A DNA stretch of 64,000 nucleotides, from assembly GCA_902523495.1 (NCBI GenBank), contig CABYZU010000002.1, positions 1 to 64,000 on the forward strand. The letters run 5' to 3'. The translations under genes were made by a program, and so were the position numbers. Shown piece by piece: positions 52,374 through 64,000 of the stretch. The notes beneath the pieces were generated by a model, which saw only the letters and a program-made list of their open reading frames with translations, was not told the DNA's origin and ran no database searches. The stretch is from an uncultured Pelagibacteraceae bacterium. Its GTDB lineage: Bacteria; Pseudomonadota; Alphaproteobacteria; Pelagibacterales; Pelagibacteraceae. Every line of letters begins with the position of its first letter. Position 1 is the first letter of the stretch.

Positions 52374-54140
52374 ATGCCAAGCTATATCGCACCTGTAGAA
52401 GATATGATGTTTCTATTCGAGAAACTAAGAGACAATAAATATTATAACGAGTTAGAAAAATATAAAGATGTTAGTCCAGATCTAGTAAAAGATATACTAG
52501 AGGAGGCAGCAAAAATAAATCAAAATTTGATTTTACCACTTGCTAAGGCTGGAGATGAAAATCCTGCTGTCTTGGAGAATGGAGTTGTAAGAACACCACC
52601 CGGGTATAAAGAAGTTTATCAAAAATATATTGAAGATGGTTGGACTTCATTATGTTGTGATCCAAAATATGGCGGGCAAGGAATGCCTAGAACAGTAAGT
52701 GCGTTTTTTGACGAAATGATATCATCAGCAAGCTTAGCATTTAAACTTTATAGTGAATTAACATTAGGTGCTTATAATTGCATTCATCATCACGCAAGTG
52801 ATGAAATAAAAAATAAATTTCTGCCTAAGATGGTTGAGGGTAAATGGAGTGGCACTATGTGTTTAACTGAACCAGTTTGTGGAACTGATTTAGGTTTACT
52901 TAAGACAAAGGCCTTAGAACAGCCAGATGGCACATATAAAATTACAGGTCAAAAGATATTTATTACCTCTGGTGATCATGATTTAACCGAAAATATTATT
53001 CATTTAGTAATAGCTAGAGCAGCAGACTCACCTAAAGGAACAAAAGGAATAAGTTTATTTTTAGTTCCAAAATTTGTCGTAAAAGAAGATGGAACAATCG
53101 GAGCAAGAAATGGAATATCCACAGGCTCGATAGAAACAAAAATGGGTATCAAAGGTTCAGCTACGTGCGTTTTAAATTTTGATGAGGCAACAGGTTTTAT
53201 GATCGGTCCCAAAAATAAGGGATTGAGTCAAATGTTTACAATGATGAATTTAGAGAGAATAGTTGTTGGAATTCAGGGTTTAGGAATATCAGAAATTGCT
53301 TATCAGAACTCATTAAGTTATGCAAAAGATAGAAAGCAAGGAAAAAGTAATAATAATAAAACAGAAAATGGAAGTGCCGACTCAATTATTGAACATGCAG
53401 ATATAAGAAAAACTTTGTTGAATATGAAATCAATTATAGAAGGAGAAAGAGCATTATGTTTTTGGTTGTCACAACAAACTGAAGTTAGCCTAAATCATAA
53501 TGATCAAAAAATTAGACAAGACGCTTCTGATATGGTGTCATTGATGACACCAGTCGTAAAATCTTTATTTTCAGACTTGGGAATGGAAATTACCAGTGAT
53601 GCTATGCAAATATTTGGTGGATATGGTTATACAAAAGATCAAGGTATTGAACAACTGTATAGAGATAACAGGATTACGCCAATTTATGAAGGGACAAATT
53701 CAGTTCAGGCAGCTGATTTAGTTTTCAGAAAATTATCAAATAAAAACGGTAATGTAATTGATAAGTTTTTAGATCTAATTAAATTTGAGGCTAATTCAAA
53801 TAATGAAAATGTGAAGCCATTTATTAAACAATTTAATCACTATATAGACATCCTTTCAAAGTTTAGTGAATGGACAATTGAGAAGACCAAAACTAATAGA
53901 GATGATGTAAGTGCAGCTGCAAATGATTACCTAAAAACTTTGGGATATGTGTCATTAGCTTTTGCATGGGTTAAAGTACTTAATGTAAGTTTTAAAGATT
54001 ATGAAGAAAATAAAAAGTTTTACGACAATAAAATAAATACTGCCAAGTTTTATTTTGATAAAGTTCTACCTAGAGCTGAACAGCACTTTAAATCTGCTAT
54101 TTCAGGAAGCTCAAATATTATGAACTTTAAATTTAACTAA
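52374..54140 (+). CDS. dmdC: Methylthiopropionyl-CoA dehydrogenase (DmdC-type acyl-CoA dehydrogenase)
   Basis: DmdC oxidises 3-methylmercaptopropionyl-CoA to methylthioacryloyl-CoA. The 588-residue length, longer than simple acyl-CoA dehydrogenases, fits the DmdC branch with an extra C-terminal domain. Seen are MCLTEPVCGTDLGLLKTKA near residue 162, KIFITSGDHDLTENIIH near 193, MQIFGGYGYTKDQGIEQLYRD near 410 and ITPIYEGTNSVQAADL. Position beside dmdB and dmdA homologues strengthens the specific assignment. Confidence 0.92.
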   Translation: MPSYIAPVEDMMFLFEKLRDNKYYNELEKYKDVSPDLVKDILEEAAKINQNLILPLAKAGDENPAVLENGVVRTPPGYKEVYQKYIEDGWTSLCCDPKYGGQGMPRTVSAFFDEMISSASLAFKLYSELTLGAYNCIHHHASDEIKNKFLPKMVEGKWSGTMCLTEPVCGTDLGLLKTKALEQPDGTYKITGQKIFITSGDHDLTENIIHLVIARAADSPKGTKGISLFLVPKFVVKEDGTIGARNGISTGSIETKMGIKGSATCVLNFDEATGFMIGPKNKGLSQMFTMMNLERIVVGIQGLGISEIAYQNSLSYAKDRKQGKSNNNKTENGSADSIIEHADIRKTLLNMKSIIEGERALCFWLSQQTEVSLNHNDQKIRQDASDMVSLMTPVVKSLFSDLGMEITSDAMQIFGGYGYTKDQGIEQLYRDNRITPIYEGTNSVQAADLVFRKLSNKNGNVIDKFLDLIKFEANSNNENVKPFIKQFNHYIDILSKFSEWTIEKTKTNRDDVSAAANDYLKTLGYVSLAFAWVKVLNVSFKDYEENKKFYDNKINTAKFYFDKVLPRAEQHFKSAISGSSNIMNFKFN

Positions 54141-54141
54141 A

Positions 54142-55761
54142 ATGAGTTCTTACAATACCGATTTAGATAAAAATGCAGCTAATTACGTTCCTCTTACACC
54201 TTTAACTTTTATTAAGAGAGCTAAAGAGATTTATCCAGACTATGAAGCTTTAATTTACGAGGACCGAAAATATTCATGGGCAGAGGTTTACAAACGAACA
54301 GTTAAGTTTGCGAGTGCCTTAAACAATATTGGTATCGGAAAAGGAGATACTGTATCTTTTTTAGCATTTAACACTCCTGAAATCTTTGAAGGTCATTACT
54401 CTGTACCAATGACAGGCGCAGTGCTAAACACAATCAATATAAGATTGGATGCTAAAACAATAGCTTATATTTTAGATCATAGTGAAGCTAAAGTTTTAGT
54501 AGTAGATCGACAGCTACATATTGAAGTGAAAAAAGCTCTTGGTATTTTAAAAAGAAAAATCATAATTATTGATATTAATGACGAACATGCGGATCAATCA
54601 AAATGTGAAAAAATAGGTGAATTAGAGTATGAAAGTTTTTTAAATACAGGTGACGAAAACTATGATTGGAAAATGCCAGAGGATGAATGGCAAGCGATTT
54701 CTCTAAGCTATACTTCAGGTACAACTGGCAATCCAAAAGGTGTTGTCTACCATCACAGAGGCTCCTATTTAATGTCAACTGGAAGTGCAGTAGCTTGGAA
54801 TATGCCTAACAGACTTAATTTCTTAACTATTGTACCAATGTTTCACTGTAATGGATGGGGTTATCCTTGGACTGTTCCTATGTTGAATGGAAGAACTATT
54901 TGTTTAAGAAATATTGATGTAAAGAAAATTTTTAATTTGATTGATGAGCACAACATAACTCACTTTGGTGGAGCACCAATAGTTTTAAATATGATCACAG
55001 GTGCACCAGATGCTGATAAAAAGAAGTTAAAAAACAAAGTTTATGTGCTTACAGCAGGCGCACCACCACCAAGTATAATTTTTAAAAAAATGAATGAACT
55101 TGGATTTGAAGTAATGCATGTATATGGTTTAACAGAAACTTATGGACATGTGACCCAGTGTGCATGGAATGATGCTTGGAATAAATTCGACGAAGAAAAA
55201 CAAAATGAGATTAAAGCCAGACAAGGAGTTAGGTATCCAAACACTGAAGGAATAACTGTAATGAATCCTGAAACAATGAAAGAGGTACCCAAAGATGGAA
55301 AAACAATTGGAGAAATTATGATTAAAGGAAACATAGTTATGAAAGGTTATTTTAAAGATAAAGATGCAACCAGCAAAGCTATGCACGGTGGCTGGTTTCA
55401 TTCTGGTGATTTAGCTGTAATTCACCCCGATGGTTACGTTAAAATTCAAGATAGATCTAAAGATATTATAATTTCTGGTGGTGAAAATATATCCTCCATA
55501 GAAATTGAAAATACTTTGGCAAAACATCCATCTGTATCTATTGCTGCTGTAGTTGCAAAACCAGATGAAAAATGGGGAGAAGTTCCATGTGCATTTATCG
55601 AAATGGTAAAAGATAAACCTGTGACAGAGAAAGAATTAATAAGTTTTTGTAAGGAAACTCTTGCTGGATTTAAGGTGCCCAAACAAGTTGTTTTTTGCGA
55701 GCTACCAAAAACATCAACAGGAAAAATTCAAAAATTTGAATTAAGAAAAAATTTTAGGTAG
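54142..55761 (+). CDS. dmdB: Methylmercaptopropionate-CoA ligase (DmdB type)
   Basis: DmdB activates methylmercaptopropionate, the DmdA product, with CoA and ATP. The 539-residue ANL enzyme has SYTSGTTGNPKGVVYHHRG near residue 190, MFHCNGWGYPWTVP near 233, VYGLTETYGHVT near 330, the hinge DRSKDIIISGGENIS near 437 and the catalytic Lys region PKTSTGKIQKFELR near 520. General medium-chain acyl-CoA ligases look similar, so context is what points to DmdB. Confidence 0.92.
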   Translation: MSSYNTDLDKNAANYVPLTPLTFIKRAKEIYPDYEALIYEDRKYSWAEVYKRTVKFASALNNIGIGKGDTVSFLAFNTPEIFEGHYSVPMTGAVLNTINIRLDAKTIAYILDHSEAKVLVVDRQLHIEVKKALGILKRKIIIIDINDEHADQSKCEKIGELEYESFLNTGDENYDWKMPEDEWQAISLSYTSGTTGNPKGVVYHHRGSYLMSTGSAVAWNMPNRLNFLTIVPMFHCNGWGYPWTVPMLNGRTICLRNIDVKKIFNLIDEHNITHFGGAPIVLNMITGAPDADKKKLKNKVYVLTAGAPPPSIIFKKMNELGFEVMHVYGLTETYGHVTQCAWNDAWNKFDEEKQNEIKARQGVRYPNTEGITVMNPETMKEVPKDGKTIGEIMIKGNIVMKGYFKDKDATSKAMHGGWFHSGDLAVIHPDGYVKIQDRSKDIIISGGENISSIEIENTLAKHPSVSIAAVVAKPDEKWGEVPCAFIEMVKDKPVTEKELISFCKETLAGFKVPKQVVFCELPKTSTGKIQKFELRKNFR

Positions 55762-55765
55762 ATAA

Positions 55766-56542
55766 TTGATATTTCAAATAGATGATAAAAAAATTCACGC
55801 ATCTGATTCAGGTCAAGGCATAGATAATCAAAAACAAACAATAGTTTTTCTTCACGGGAGTGGTCTTTCCCATATTGTATGGTCTCTTACTGAGCAATTT
55901 TTTTCAAACAAAAATTTCAATGTACTCTCTTTAGATTTACCTGGACATGGAAGCTCAGATGGACCTTGTTTAGAAAGTATTGAGAAAATTGCTGATTGGT
56001 TAGAGGATGTATTTGATAAATTGAAATTAAAAAATTTAATTTTAGTTGGTCACTCACAAGGATGTCTTGAAATATTAGAATATATTTATAGATACAAAGA
56101 TAAAATTGCTAAAGCAGTTTTTGTTGGTGGATCGAATAAAATGCCTGTTCATCCTGATTTGATAAAGCTAGCTCAAAATGGTGATTCTGATGCAGTTAAG
56201 TTAATGATGAAGTGGGGCTATGAGGGTTCGAAAAAATTTATCGGGGGAAATCCAGTTGAAAAAATAATTCAATCGCCAAGAGATATTAGTGAAATTTTAG
56301 CAACTGATTTAAATGCCTGTAATAATTATGCAAATGGAATAGAGGCAGCAAAGACCATTAAATGTCCAACAATGTTTATATTGGGTGGACTGGACAAGAT
56401 GGTTAATTTGGAACATGCAATGAAATTTGCGAACTCGGTTAAGGACTCAAGTATCCACATAATTCATGGATCTGGACATATGATTATGATTGAAAAAGCT
56501 TTTGAAATGAGAGAAAAGATCTTAGAATTTTTAAAAAAATGA
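55766..56542 (+). CDS. Alpha/beta hydrolase within the DMSP cassette
   Basis: The 258-residue hydrolase has [13 protein letters not shown] near residue 28, [12 protein letters not shown] near 57, the nucleophile elbow VGHSQGCLE with Ser near 97, Asp in [10 protein letters not shown] near 205 and His in [10 protein letters not shown] near 233. The start is TTG (55766), four bases after dmdB. It is not DmdD, which is a crotonase. A thioesterase or other accessory role in the pathway is suggested only by position. It overlaps dmdA by four bases. Confidence 0.9.
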   Translation: MIFQIDDKKIHASDSGQGIDNQKQTIVFLHGSGLSHIVWSLTEQFFSNKNFNVLSLDLPGHGSSDGPCLESIEKIADWLEDVFDKLKLKNLILVGHSQGCLEILEYIYRYKDKIAKAVFVGGSNKMPVHPDLIKLAQNGDSDAVKLMMKWGYEGSKKFIGGNPVEKIIQSPRDISEILATDLNACNNYANGIEAAKTIKCPTMFILGGLDKMVNLEHAMKFANSVKDSSIHIIHGSGHMIMIEKAFEMREKILEFLKK

Positions 56543-57648
56543 GAAACTTTCCAATTGTTAAATCAAGAAGATTAAGAAGCACGCCTTATACAGATAGAAT
56601 TGAGGCTCATGGAGTAAGTAGTTACACTGTATATAACCATATGTTATTGCCAGCTTCTTTTAAGTCTTTAGAGTCTGATTATCACCACTTAAAAAAATTT
56701 GTTCAAGTGTGGGATGTTGCAGCTGAAAGACAAGTTGAAATTTCTGGCAAAGACTCTGCTAAGTTAGTTCAATTGATGACATGTAGAGACTTATCTAATT
56801 CAAAAGTAGGTAGATGTTATTATGCGCCTTTGGTAGATCATAAAGGCCTTTTAGTAAATGACCCAATCATAAATAAATTAGCAGATGATAAGTGGTGGTT
56901 ATCTATTGCGGACTCAGATGTTATCTTTTTTGCAAAGGGACTCGCAGCTGGAAAAAAACTTGAAGTTGAAATTAGTGAACCAAACGTGAATATTCTTGCA
57001 GTACAAGGACCTTTGTCAGATGATTTAATGGCAAAATTATTTGGTGAGAAAATTAGAGAGTTAAAATTTTTTAATTTTCAATATTTAGAATTTAAGGGTA
57101 AACAATATTTTATTGCCAGATCTGGATGGTCAAAACAAAGTGGTTTTGAAATTTACGTTGAAGATAATTTAGCTGGTCAGGATCTGTATGATTATTTATT
57201 TGAACTAGGAAAAGAATTTAATGTAAGAGCAGGATGCCCAAATTTAATAGAGAGAATAGAGTCAGCACTCTTATCTTACGGTAATGACTTTGATAATAGA
57301 GATAATCCTTTTGAGGCAAATTTTGATAAGTTTATTAATTTGGACAGCAATGTTGATTTTATTGGAAAAGAAAAATTGAAAAAAATTCAGCAAAAAGGAA
57401 TTGAAAGAAAATTAATGGGAGTAAAAATTGATCATGATAAGATCGATATGTATTGTGAAAAGACATTACTGGATGATGAAAATAATATTGTGGGTTATGT
57501 AAGATCTGCAGCATATTCACCTACTTTCAAAAAAGTAATAGGTATTGCTATGATTAATAAACCCTATTGGGACACCAAAACCCAATTTAAGATAGATATT
57601 GGTGAAAAAATATTTGTTGGAAAAATTTGCGATTTACCTTTCATTTAG
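56539..57648 (+). CDS. dmdA: DMSP demethylase
   Basis: DmdA transfers a methyl group from dimethylsulfoniopropionate to tetrahydrofolate, giving methylmercaptopropionate. The 369-residue protein has the GcvT-like fold and begins with [20 protein letters not shown], continues with [20 protein letters not shown] near residue 58, and [16 protein letters not shown] near 193, which together resemble the SAR11 DmdA branch. True GcvT proteins differ in these regions. ATGA overlap links it to the hydrolase gene. Confidence 0.95.
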   Translation: MRNFPIVKSRRLRSTPYTDRIEAHGVSSYTVYNHMLLPASFKSLESDYHHLKKFVQVWDVAAERQVEISGKDSAKLVQLMTCRDLSNSKVGRCYYAPLVDHKGLLVNDPIINKLADDKWWLSIADSDVIFFAKGLAAGKKLEVEISEPNVNILAVQGPLSDDLMAKLFGEKIRELKFFNFQYLEFKGKQYFIARSGWSKQSGFEIYVEDNLAGQDLYDYLFELGKEFNVRAGCPNLIERIESALLSYGNDFDNRDNPFEANFDKFINLDSNVDFIGKEKLKKIQQKGIERKLMGVKIDHDKIDMYCEKTLLDDENNIVGYVRSAAYSPTFKKVIGIAMINKPYWDTKTQFKIDIGEKIFVGKICDLPFI

Positions 57649-57663
57649 TGTAAAAGTTACATC

Positions 57664-58671
57664 ATGAATATTGCATTAGTAGGCGCGACTGGAAATGTTG
57701 GAAGAAAAACTTTAGAAGTTCTTGAAACAAAAAAGATTTCTATTGATAATCTTTATTTAGTTGCCTCACCAAAAAGCGTAGGAAAAAAAATTAAATTTCA
57801 AGGAAAAGAAATTGAGGTCTATAATTTAGAAAATTTTGATTTTTCAAAAGTGAATATCGCTTTTTTTGCAGCGGGGGGAAAAATTTCAGAAAAATTTGCA
57901 GAAAAAGCAGCAAAGTATTGTTTGGTAATTGACAACTCAAGCTTTTTTAGAATGGACCCAGATGTTCCTTTAGTGGTTCCTCAAGTTAATTCAGATGATT
58001 TGAATAATATTAAAAAAAATATTATCGCAAATCCAAACTGTTCAACAGCACAATTAGTTATTGCCTTAAAACCATTACATGATCTTTTTGTAATTAAAAG
58101 AATTGTTGTTTCTACATATCAATCAGTTTCAGGAGCTGGTAAAGCACCAATGGATGAGTTATTTGAACAAACTGAACTAGTTTTAGGTGGTAAAAATATT
58201 AATTCTAAAAATTTTACAAAACAAATAGCTTTTAATGCAATTCCGCATATCGATGTTTTTTCTGATGATGGTTATACAAAAGAGGAATTGAAAATGAGGA
58301 ATGAGACTAAAAAAATTTTAGATGATAAAATTGACCTTACAGCAACCTGCGTAAGATTACCAATTTCTGTTTCTCACTCAGAATCAGTGAATCTTCAATT
58401 TAAAAAATCTTTTTCTTTAGAAAAAGTAAGAGAGGTATTGAATAATTTTGAAGGCTGCAAAGTGATTGATGAAAGAGCTGATGGTGGATACATGACACCG
58501 CTAGAAGCAGAGGGAAAAAATGAAACATTTATTTCAAGAATAAGAGAAGATAAAACTATTGATAATGGATTAAATTTATGGATTGTATCTGATAACCTTT
58601 TAAGAGGAGCAGCTTTAAATGCAGTTGAAATAGCAGAAACATTAATTAAAAATAATTTTTATGGAAAATAA
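57664..58671 (+). CDS. asd: Aspartate-semialdehyde dehydrogenase
   Basis: Asd reduces aspartyl phosphate for lysine, threonine and methionine synthesis. The 335-residue protein has NIALVGATGNVGRKTLEVLE, the catalytic Cys in ANPNCSTAQLVIAL near residue 126, STYQSVSGAGKAPMDELFEQ near 155, and the His in LPISVSHSESVN near 237. The stop overlaps sdhC by 11 bases, so it shares a transcript with the sdh genes. Confidence 0.97.
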   Translation: MNIALVGATGNVGRKTLEVLETKKISIDNLYLVASPKSVGKKIKFQGKEIEVYNLENFDFSKVNIAFFAAGGKISEKFAEKAAKYCLVIDNSSFFRMDPDVPLVVPQVNSDDLNNIKKNIIANPNCSTAQLVIALKPLHDLFVIKRIVVSTYQSVSGAGKAPMDELFEQTELVLGGKNINSKNFTKQIAFNAIPHIDVFSDDGYTKEELKMRNETKKILDDKIDLTATCVRLPISVSHSESVNLQFKKSFSLEKVREVLNNFEGCKVIDERADGGYMTPLEAEGKNETFISRIREDKTIDNGLNLWIVSDNLLRGAALNAVEIAETLIKNNFYGK

Positions 58672-59044
58672 ACCTCCTTTATCTCCGCATATACAAGTTT
58701 ATAGATGGCAAATCTCATCTTTAGTTTCTATCTCTCACAGAATAACAGGAATAATAAACATTATTGCAATTACTTTAATTTGTTTATGGATTTCTTTAAT
58801 ATTTCTTGGTGAAAGCAAATATGAAACTATTAATTTATTGTTAAATTCACCAGTTGGAAAATTTATTATCTTGGGAGTTACATGGTCTTTTTCATTTCAA
58901 ATTTTAAGTGAAATTAGACACTTGATTATGGATCTCGGTTATGGATTTGAACTTAGGACAACTAAGATATCTGGTCTAATAGTAATTTTTGGGTCAGTAA
59001 TTTTAACTATAATTTTTTTTATAATAGGAAAAACTTTTATTTAA
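58661..59044 (+). CDS. sdhC: Succinate dehydrogenase cytochrome b subunit (SdhC) without the haem-ligand His
   Basis: SdhC anchors complex II and helps bind ubiquinone. The 127-residue protein has LSPHIQVYRWQISSLVSISH, the quinone-site SHRITG near residue 25, and three helices. In the block FQILSEIRHLIMDLGYG the usual haem-binding His (YHxxxGIRH pattern, His84 in E. coli) is Gln80, while the later His87 is kept. Overlap with asd at the start. Confidence 0.94.
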   Translation: MENKPPLSPHIQVYRWQISSLVSISHRITGIINIIAITLICLWISLIFLGESKYETINLLLNSPVGKFIILGVTWSFSFQILSEIRHLIMDLGYGFELRTTKISGLIVIFGSVILTIIFFIIGKTFI

Positions 59045-59045
59045 T

Positions 59046-59369
59046 ATGATAACTGCAACAAAAAAATGGATTTTTTTAAAAATAAGTGGAGCTCTACTAA
59101 TTCCATTAATGACATGGTTTATTTTGAATTTAATAAAAATCTATGATCAAGATTACTCAAATCTAGTAGCTTTTTTTACAAATCCTTTCTCGAAATTTTT
59201 GTTTAGTATCTTTATTATTAATGCTTACTTTTTCTCAGCCTTGAGTATTAGTGAGGTTTTTGAGGATTATATAAAAAATGATAAAATCAAAAATGTCGCA
59301 AATAAGCTTTTATATGCTTCAACTGTAGCAATTCCATTAATTACAATTATATTAATCATATATATATGA
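59046..59369 (+). CDS. sdhD: Succinate dehydrogenase membrane anchor (SdhD) without the haem-ligand His
   Basis: The 107-residue protein has three hydrophobic helices and the SdhD hallmark FEDYI near residue 72 including the quinone-site Asp74-Tyr75. The residue eleven before that Asp, normally the second haem b ligand (His71 in E. coli), is Phe63 here, within [15 protein letters not shown]. Family sequence is weakly conserved, so identity rests on position and on the DY motif. It overlaps sdhA by four bases. Confidence 0.88.
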   Translation: MITATKKWIFLKISGALLIPLMTWFILNLIKIYDQDYSNLVAFFTNPFSKFLFSIFIINAYFFSALSISEVFEDYIKNDKIKNVANKLLYASTVAIPLITIILIIYI

Positions 59370-61141
59370 GTTCATATAAAATAATTGATCACGAATACGA
59401 CGTAGTTGTTTTAGGCGCTGGAGGCTCAGGTCTAAGAGCTGCTGTTGGGTTAAGCGAAGCAGGATTAAAGACTGCATGTATTTCGAAAGTATTCCCAACT
59501 AGAAGTCATACCTCTGCTGCACAAGGAGGAATTTCTGCTGCTCTTGGAAACATGGGTGAGGATGATTGGCGATGGCACATGTATGATACTGTAAAAGGTG
59601 CAGATTGGTTAGGTGACCAAGACAGCATTGAGTATCTTTGTAAAGAGGCCCCTAAAGCTGTTATTGAATTAGAAAAATATGGTGTTCCTTTTAGTAGAAC
59701 GGATGACGGAAAAATTTATCAGAGACCTTTTGGGGGAATGACCAAAGATTACGGAAATGGAATAGTTCAAAGAACTTGCGCTGCAGCAGATAGAACTGGG
59801 CACGCAATTTTACACACACTCTACGGGCAAGCTTTAAAACACCGAACTGAATTTTTTATTGAATATTTTGCTCTAGATCTGTTAATGAAAGATGGAGAGT
59901 GCAAAGGTTTAATTGCTTGGAACTTAAACGATGGAACAATACATAGATTTAGATCTCATACGGTGATTATAGCCACTGGTGGATATGGTAAAGTATATTA
60001 TTCAGCGACATCAGCTCATACTTGTACAGGAGATGGAAATGCGATGGTTCTAAGAGCAGGCTTACCATTACAAGATATGGAGTTTGTACAATTTCATCCA
60101 ACAGGAATTTATGGGCACGGAACATTAATTACAGAGGGTGCAAGAGGTGAAGGAGGGTATCTTACAAATTCTAAAGGTGAAAGATTTATGGAAAGATATG
60201 CACCTAAAGCTAAAGATTTAGCATCTCGAGATGTTGTTAGTCGATCTATGTCTATTGAAATTAATGAGGGTAGAGGTGTTGGTAAAGATCAAGATCACGT
60301 TCACTTAAATTTAAATCACCTTGATAAAGAAATTATAGAAAGCAGATTACCAGGTATAACAGAGGCAGCAAGATTATTTGCTAATGTTGACGTTACCAAG
60401 GAACCAATACCAGTTGTACCAACTGTTCATTATAACATGGGTGGAATACCTACTAATTATAAAGCAGAAGTATTAACTGTAAATGGTTCTGAAAAAACAG
60501 TTCCTGGACTAATGGCAATTGGAGAGGCTGCCTGTGTTTCAGTTCATGGAGCTAATAGATTAGGCTCGAACTCTTTAATAGATCTTGTTGTTTTTGGAAG
60601 AGCTGCAGCAAAAAGAGCTGCTGAATTAATTAAACCTGGTATGCCACATGAAGAAATTAGTGAGACGGAGACACAAAAATGTTTAGATCGTTTCGATAAA
60701 ATTAGAAATTCTGAAGGCAATGTTGGTACTGCTGAATTAAGATTGTCTATGCAGAAGACTATGCAATCAAAATGCGCTGTATTTAGAACAGAAAAAACTC
60801 TTAAAGAGGGTGTTAATGAAATTAAAAAAACATTTAATGGTTTAAACTCTATTTCTGTTAAGGATAAATCTTTGATATTTAATACTGATTTAGTCGAGAC
60901 CTTAGAATTTGATAATCTAATTAGACAAGCAGTAGTAACGGTTGATTCTGCCTATAATAGAAAAGAAAGTAGAGGAGCACATGCGAGAGAAGATTATCCT
61001 AAAAGAGATGATGATAAATTTATGCAACACACTCTAGCTTGGTGTGACGGAAAGAATACAAAAATAAGTTATAGAGATGTCCATAAATCTACATTAACTA
61101 ATGATGTACAATATTTTCCGCCTCAGGAAAGAGTTTATTAA
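59366..61141 (+). CDS. sdhA: Succinate dehydrogenase flavoprotein subunit
   Basis: SdhA oxidises succinate using covalently bound FAD. The 591-residue protein has [20 protein letters not shown] near residue 14, the FAD-linked His in [17 protein letters not shown] near 47, [20 protein letters not shown] near 244, and [20 protein letters not shown] near 394. All catalytic regions look intact. One-base overlap joins it to sdhB. Confidence 0.98.
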   Translation: MSSYKIIDHEYDVVVLGAGGSGLRAAVGLSEAGLKTACISKVFPTRSHTSAAQGGISAALGNMGEDDWRWHMYDTVKGADWLGDQDSIEYLCKEAPKAVIELEKYGVPFSRTDDGKIYQRPFGGMTKDYGNGIVQRTCAAADRTGHAILHTLYGQALKHRTEFFIEYFALDLLMKDGECKGLIAWNLNDGTIHRFRSHTVIIATGGYGKVYYSATSAHTCTGDGNAMVLRAGLPLQDMEFVQFHPTGIYGHGTLITEGARGEGGYLTNSKGERFMERYAPKAKDLASRDVVSRSMSIEINEGRGVGKDQDHVHLNLNHLDKEIIESRLPGITEAARLFANVDVTKEPIPVVPTVHYNMGGIPTNYKAEVLTVNGSEKTVPGLMAIGEAACVSVHGANRLGSNSLIDLVVFGRAAAKRAAELIKPGMPHEEISETETQKCLDRFDKIRNSEGNVGTAELRLSMQKTMQSKCAVFRTEKTLKEGVNEIKKTFNGLNSISVKDKSLIFNTDLVETLEFDNLIRQAVVTVDSAYNRKESRGAHAREDYPKRDDDKFMQHTLAWCDGKNTKISYRDVHKSTLTNDVQYFPPQERVY

Positions 61142-61920
61142 TGGTACAAATTAGTTTACCTGAAAAGTCTCAAATAAAAAAAGGTAAATATTTCAAAGAT
61201 AAAACTGGTTCAAAAAATTTAAAAAAAGTGAATGTATATAGATGGGATCCATCTTCAGGAGAAAATCCCAGAATTGATACTTACGAAGTTGATATGGATA
61301 ATTGTCCATCTAAAGTCTTAGATGTTTTAAATAAAATTAAAAATGAAATCGACTCCACTCTCGCTTACAGAAGATCATGTGCGCATGGTGTCTGTGGTTC
61401 TTGTGCCATGAATATGGCTGGAAAAAATGGTTTAGCTTGTACAACTCCACATGCAGATATAGATGGAGATATTGATATTTATCCATTACCTCATTTAAAA
61501 GTTAAAAAAGATTTAATTGGAGATTTAGATGGACTGTACAAACAGTATCAATCAATTGAGCCTTGGTTGAAATCTAGTTCAAAATCAGAAGTTAGCGAAA
61601 TTTTTCAATCTAAAGAAGATAGAGCAAAGTTAGATGGTGCATATGAGTGTATTATGTGTGCGTGTTGCTCGACATCATGCCCAAGTTATTGGTGGAATGG
61701 TGACAAGTATTTAGGTCCAGCGGTTTTATTACAAGCATATAGATGGATAATAGATAGTAGAGATGAGGAAAGACAGACAAGACTCAAAAAAGTAGCCGAT
61801 GAACTTAAATTATATCGTTGTCATACAATTCTTAACTGCACAAGTGCATGTCCAAAAGGATTGAATCCTGCAAAGGCAATTGCTGAAATAAAAAAAATGT
61901 TAGCAACAGCTAATATTTAA
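61141..61920 (+). CDS. sdhB: Succinate dehydrogenase iron-sulfur subunit
   Basis: SdhB carries electrons from FAD to quinone. The 259-residue protein has the three cluster sites: 2Fe-2S in [18 protein letters not shown] near residue 78, 4Fe-4S in [16 protein letters not shown] near 171, and 3Fe-4S in [17 protein letters not shown] near 222. Order sdhC-D-A-B is the standard operon. A 42-base spacer follows before mmsA. Confidence 0.98.
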   Translation: MVQISLPEKSQIKKGKYFKDKTGSKNLKKVNVYRWDPSSGENPRIDTYEVDMDNCPSKVLDVLNKIKNEIDSTLAYRRSCAHGVCGSCAMNMAGKNGLACTTPHADIDGDIDIYPLPHLKVKKDLIGDLDGLYKQYQSIEPWLKSSSKSEVSEIFQSKEDRAKLDGAYECIMCACCSTSCPSYWWNGDKYLGPAVLLQAYRWIIDSRDEERQTRLKKVADELKLYRCHTILNCTSACPKGLNPAKAIAEIKKMLATANI

Positions 61921-61962
61921 ACAATAGACTCATAAGATTTTTTGCTCTAAAAGATCGTATTC

Positions 61963-64000
<2,038 letters not shown>

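Overview
The window is a densely packed, strongly AT-rich stretch of an alphaproteobacterial chromosome. It most likely comes from the SAR11 clade (Pelagibacterales). The evidence is the very small spacers (none above 300 bp), many genes overlapping by 1 to 11 bases, lysine-rich proteins, a dmdA-type DMSP demethylase next to dmdB and dmdC homologues, a TRAP transporter, and photolyase-family genes. No tRNA, rRNA, insertion sequence, phage gene or CRISPR array was seen.

Layout: 1-2024 (minus) is a sodium/solute symporter pair whose large subunit runs off the left edge. 2129-6333 holds an unknown gene, acs, an EVE-domain gene and tsaD. 6390-10747 (plus) is a tight row: hemC, hemD, a MscS channel, a YggT protein, folD and two small membrane proteins. 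10749-21453 is the accessory part: a DMT transporter, a PQQ-type sugar dehydrogenase whose true start is non-canonical, a mini-adenylation protein, a DUF6356 protein, an SDR without its catalytic Tyr, two unusual photolyase-family proteins, a DUF2256 zinc ribbon, a DUF4174 fusion, a CRTAC1-type repeat protein, a fasciclin protein, an unannotated ArfA-like ribosome-rescue candidate and PsiE. The gene content suggests a light- or oxidative-stress island. 21517-26383 holds argG, IalB, an aldo/keto reductase, a Bax-inhibitor-1 protein, DUF2794, YciB and HspQ.

26450-31174 starts with a long hairpin (candidate sRNA or attenuator), then ccmCDEFGH and a PagL-like enzyme. 31183-41860 looks like a 2-hydroxyacid/2-oxoacid utilisation locus: two tandem FMN dehydrogenases, an aminotransferase, a GlcD-like oxidase, a glyoxylate/hydroxypyruvate reductase, a TRAP transporter with a palindromic operator candidate and an internal terminator, an amidase and a small membrane protein. 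41872-45927 holds a DMT transporter, an alpha/beta hydrolase, an unknown exported protein, ftsY and dapF. 45988-46073 is a densely structured leader with a predicted pseudoknot in front of ffh. 46089-52347 is ffh-rpsP-trmD-rplS-leuCDB. 52374-57648 is a DMSP demethylation cassette (dmdC, dmdB, alpha/beta hydrolase, dmdA) sitting between leuB and asd. The right end is asd, sdhCDAB (both usual haem b ligands replaced), mmsA and a partial mdh.

The strongest candidates for something undescribed are the structured ffh leader, the 16-bp hairpin before ccmC, the small ArfA-like gene, the photolyase island with a domain-permuted photolyase, and the complex II lacking both haem ligands. All were found by eye, without database or folding tools.
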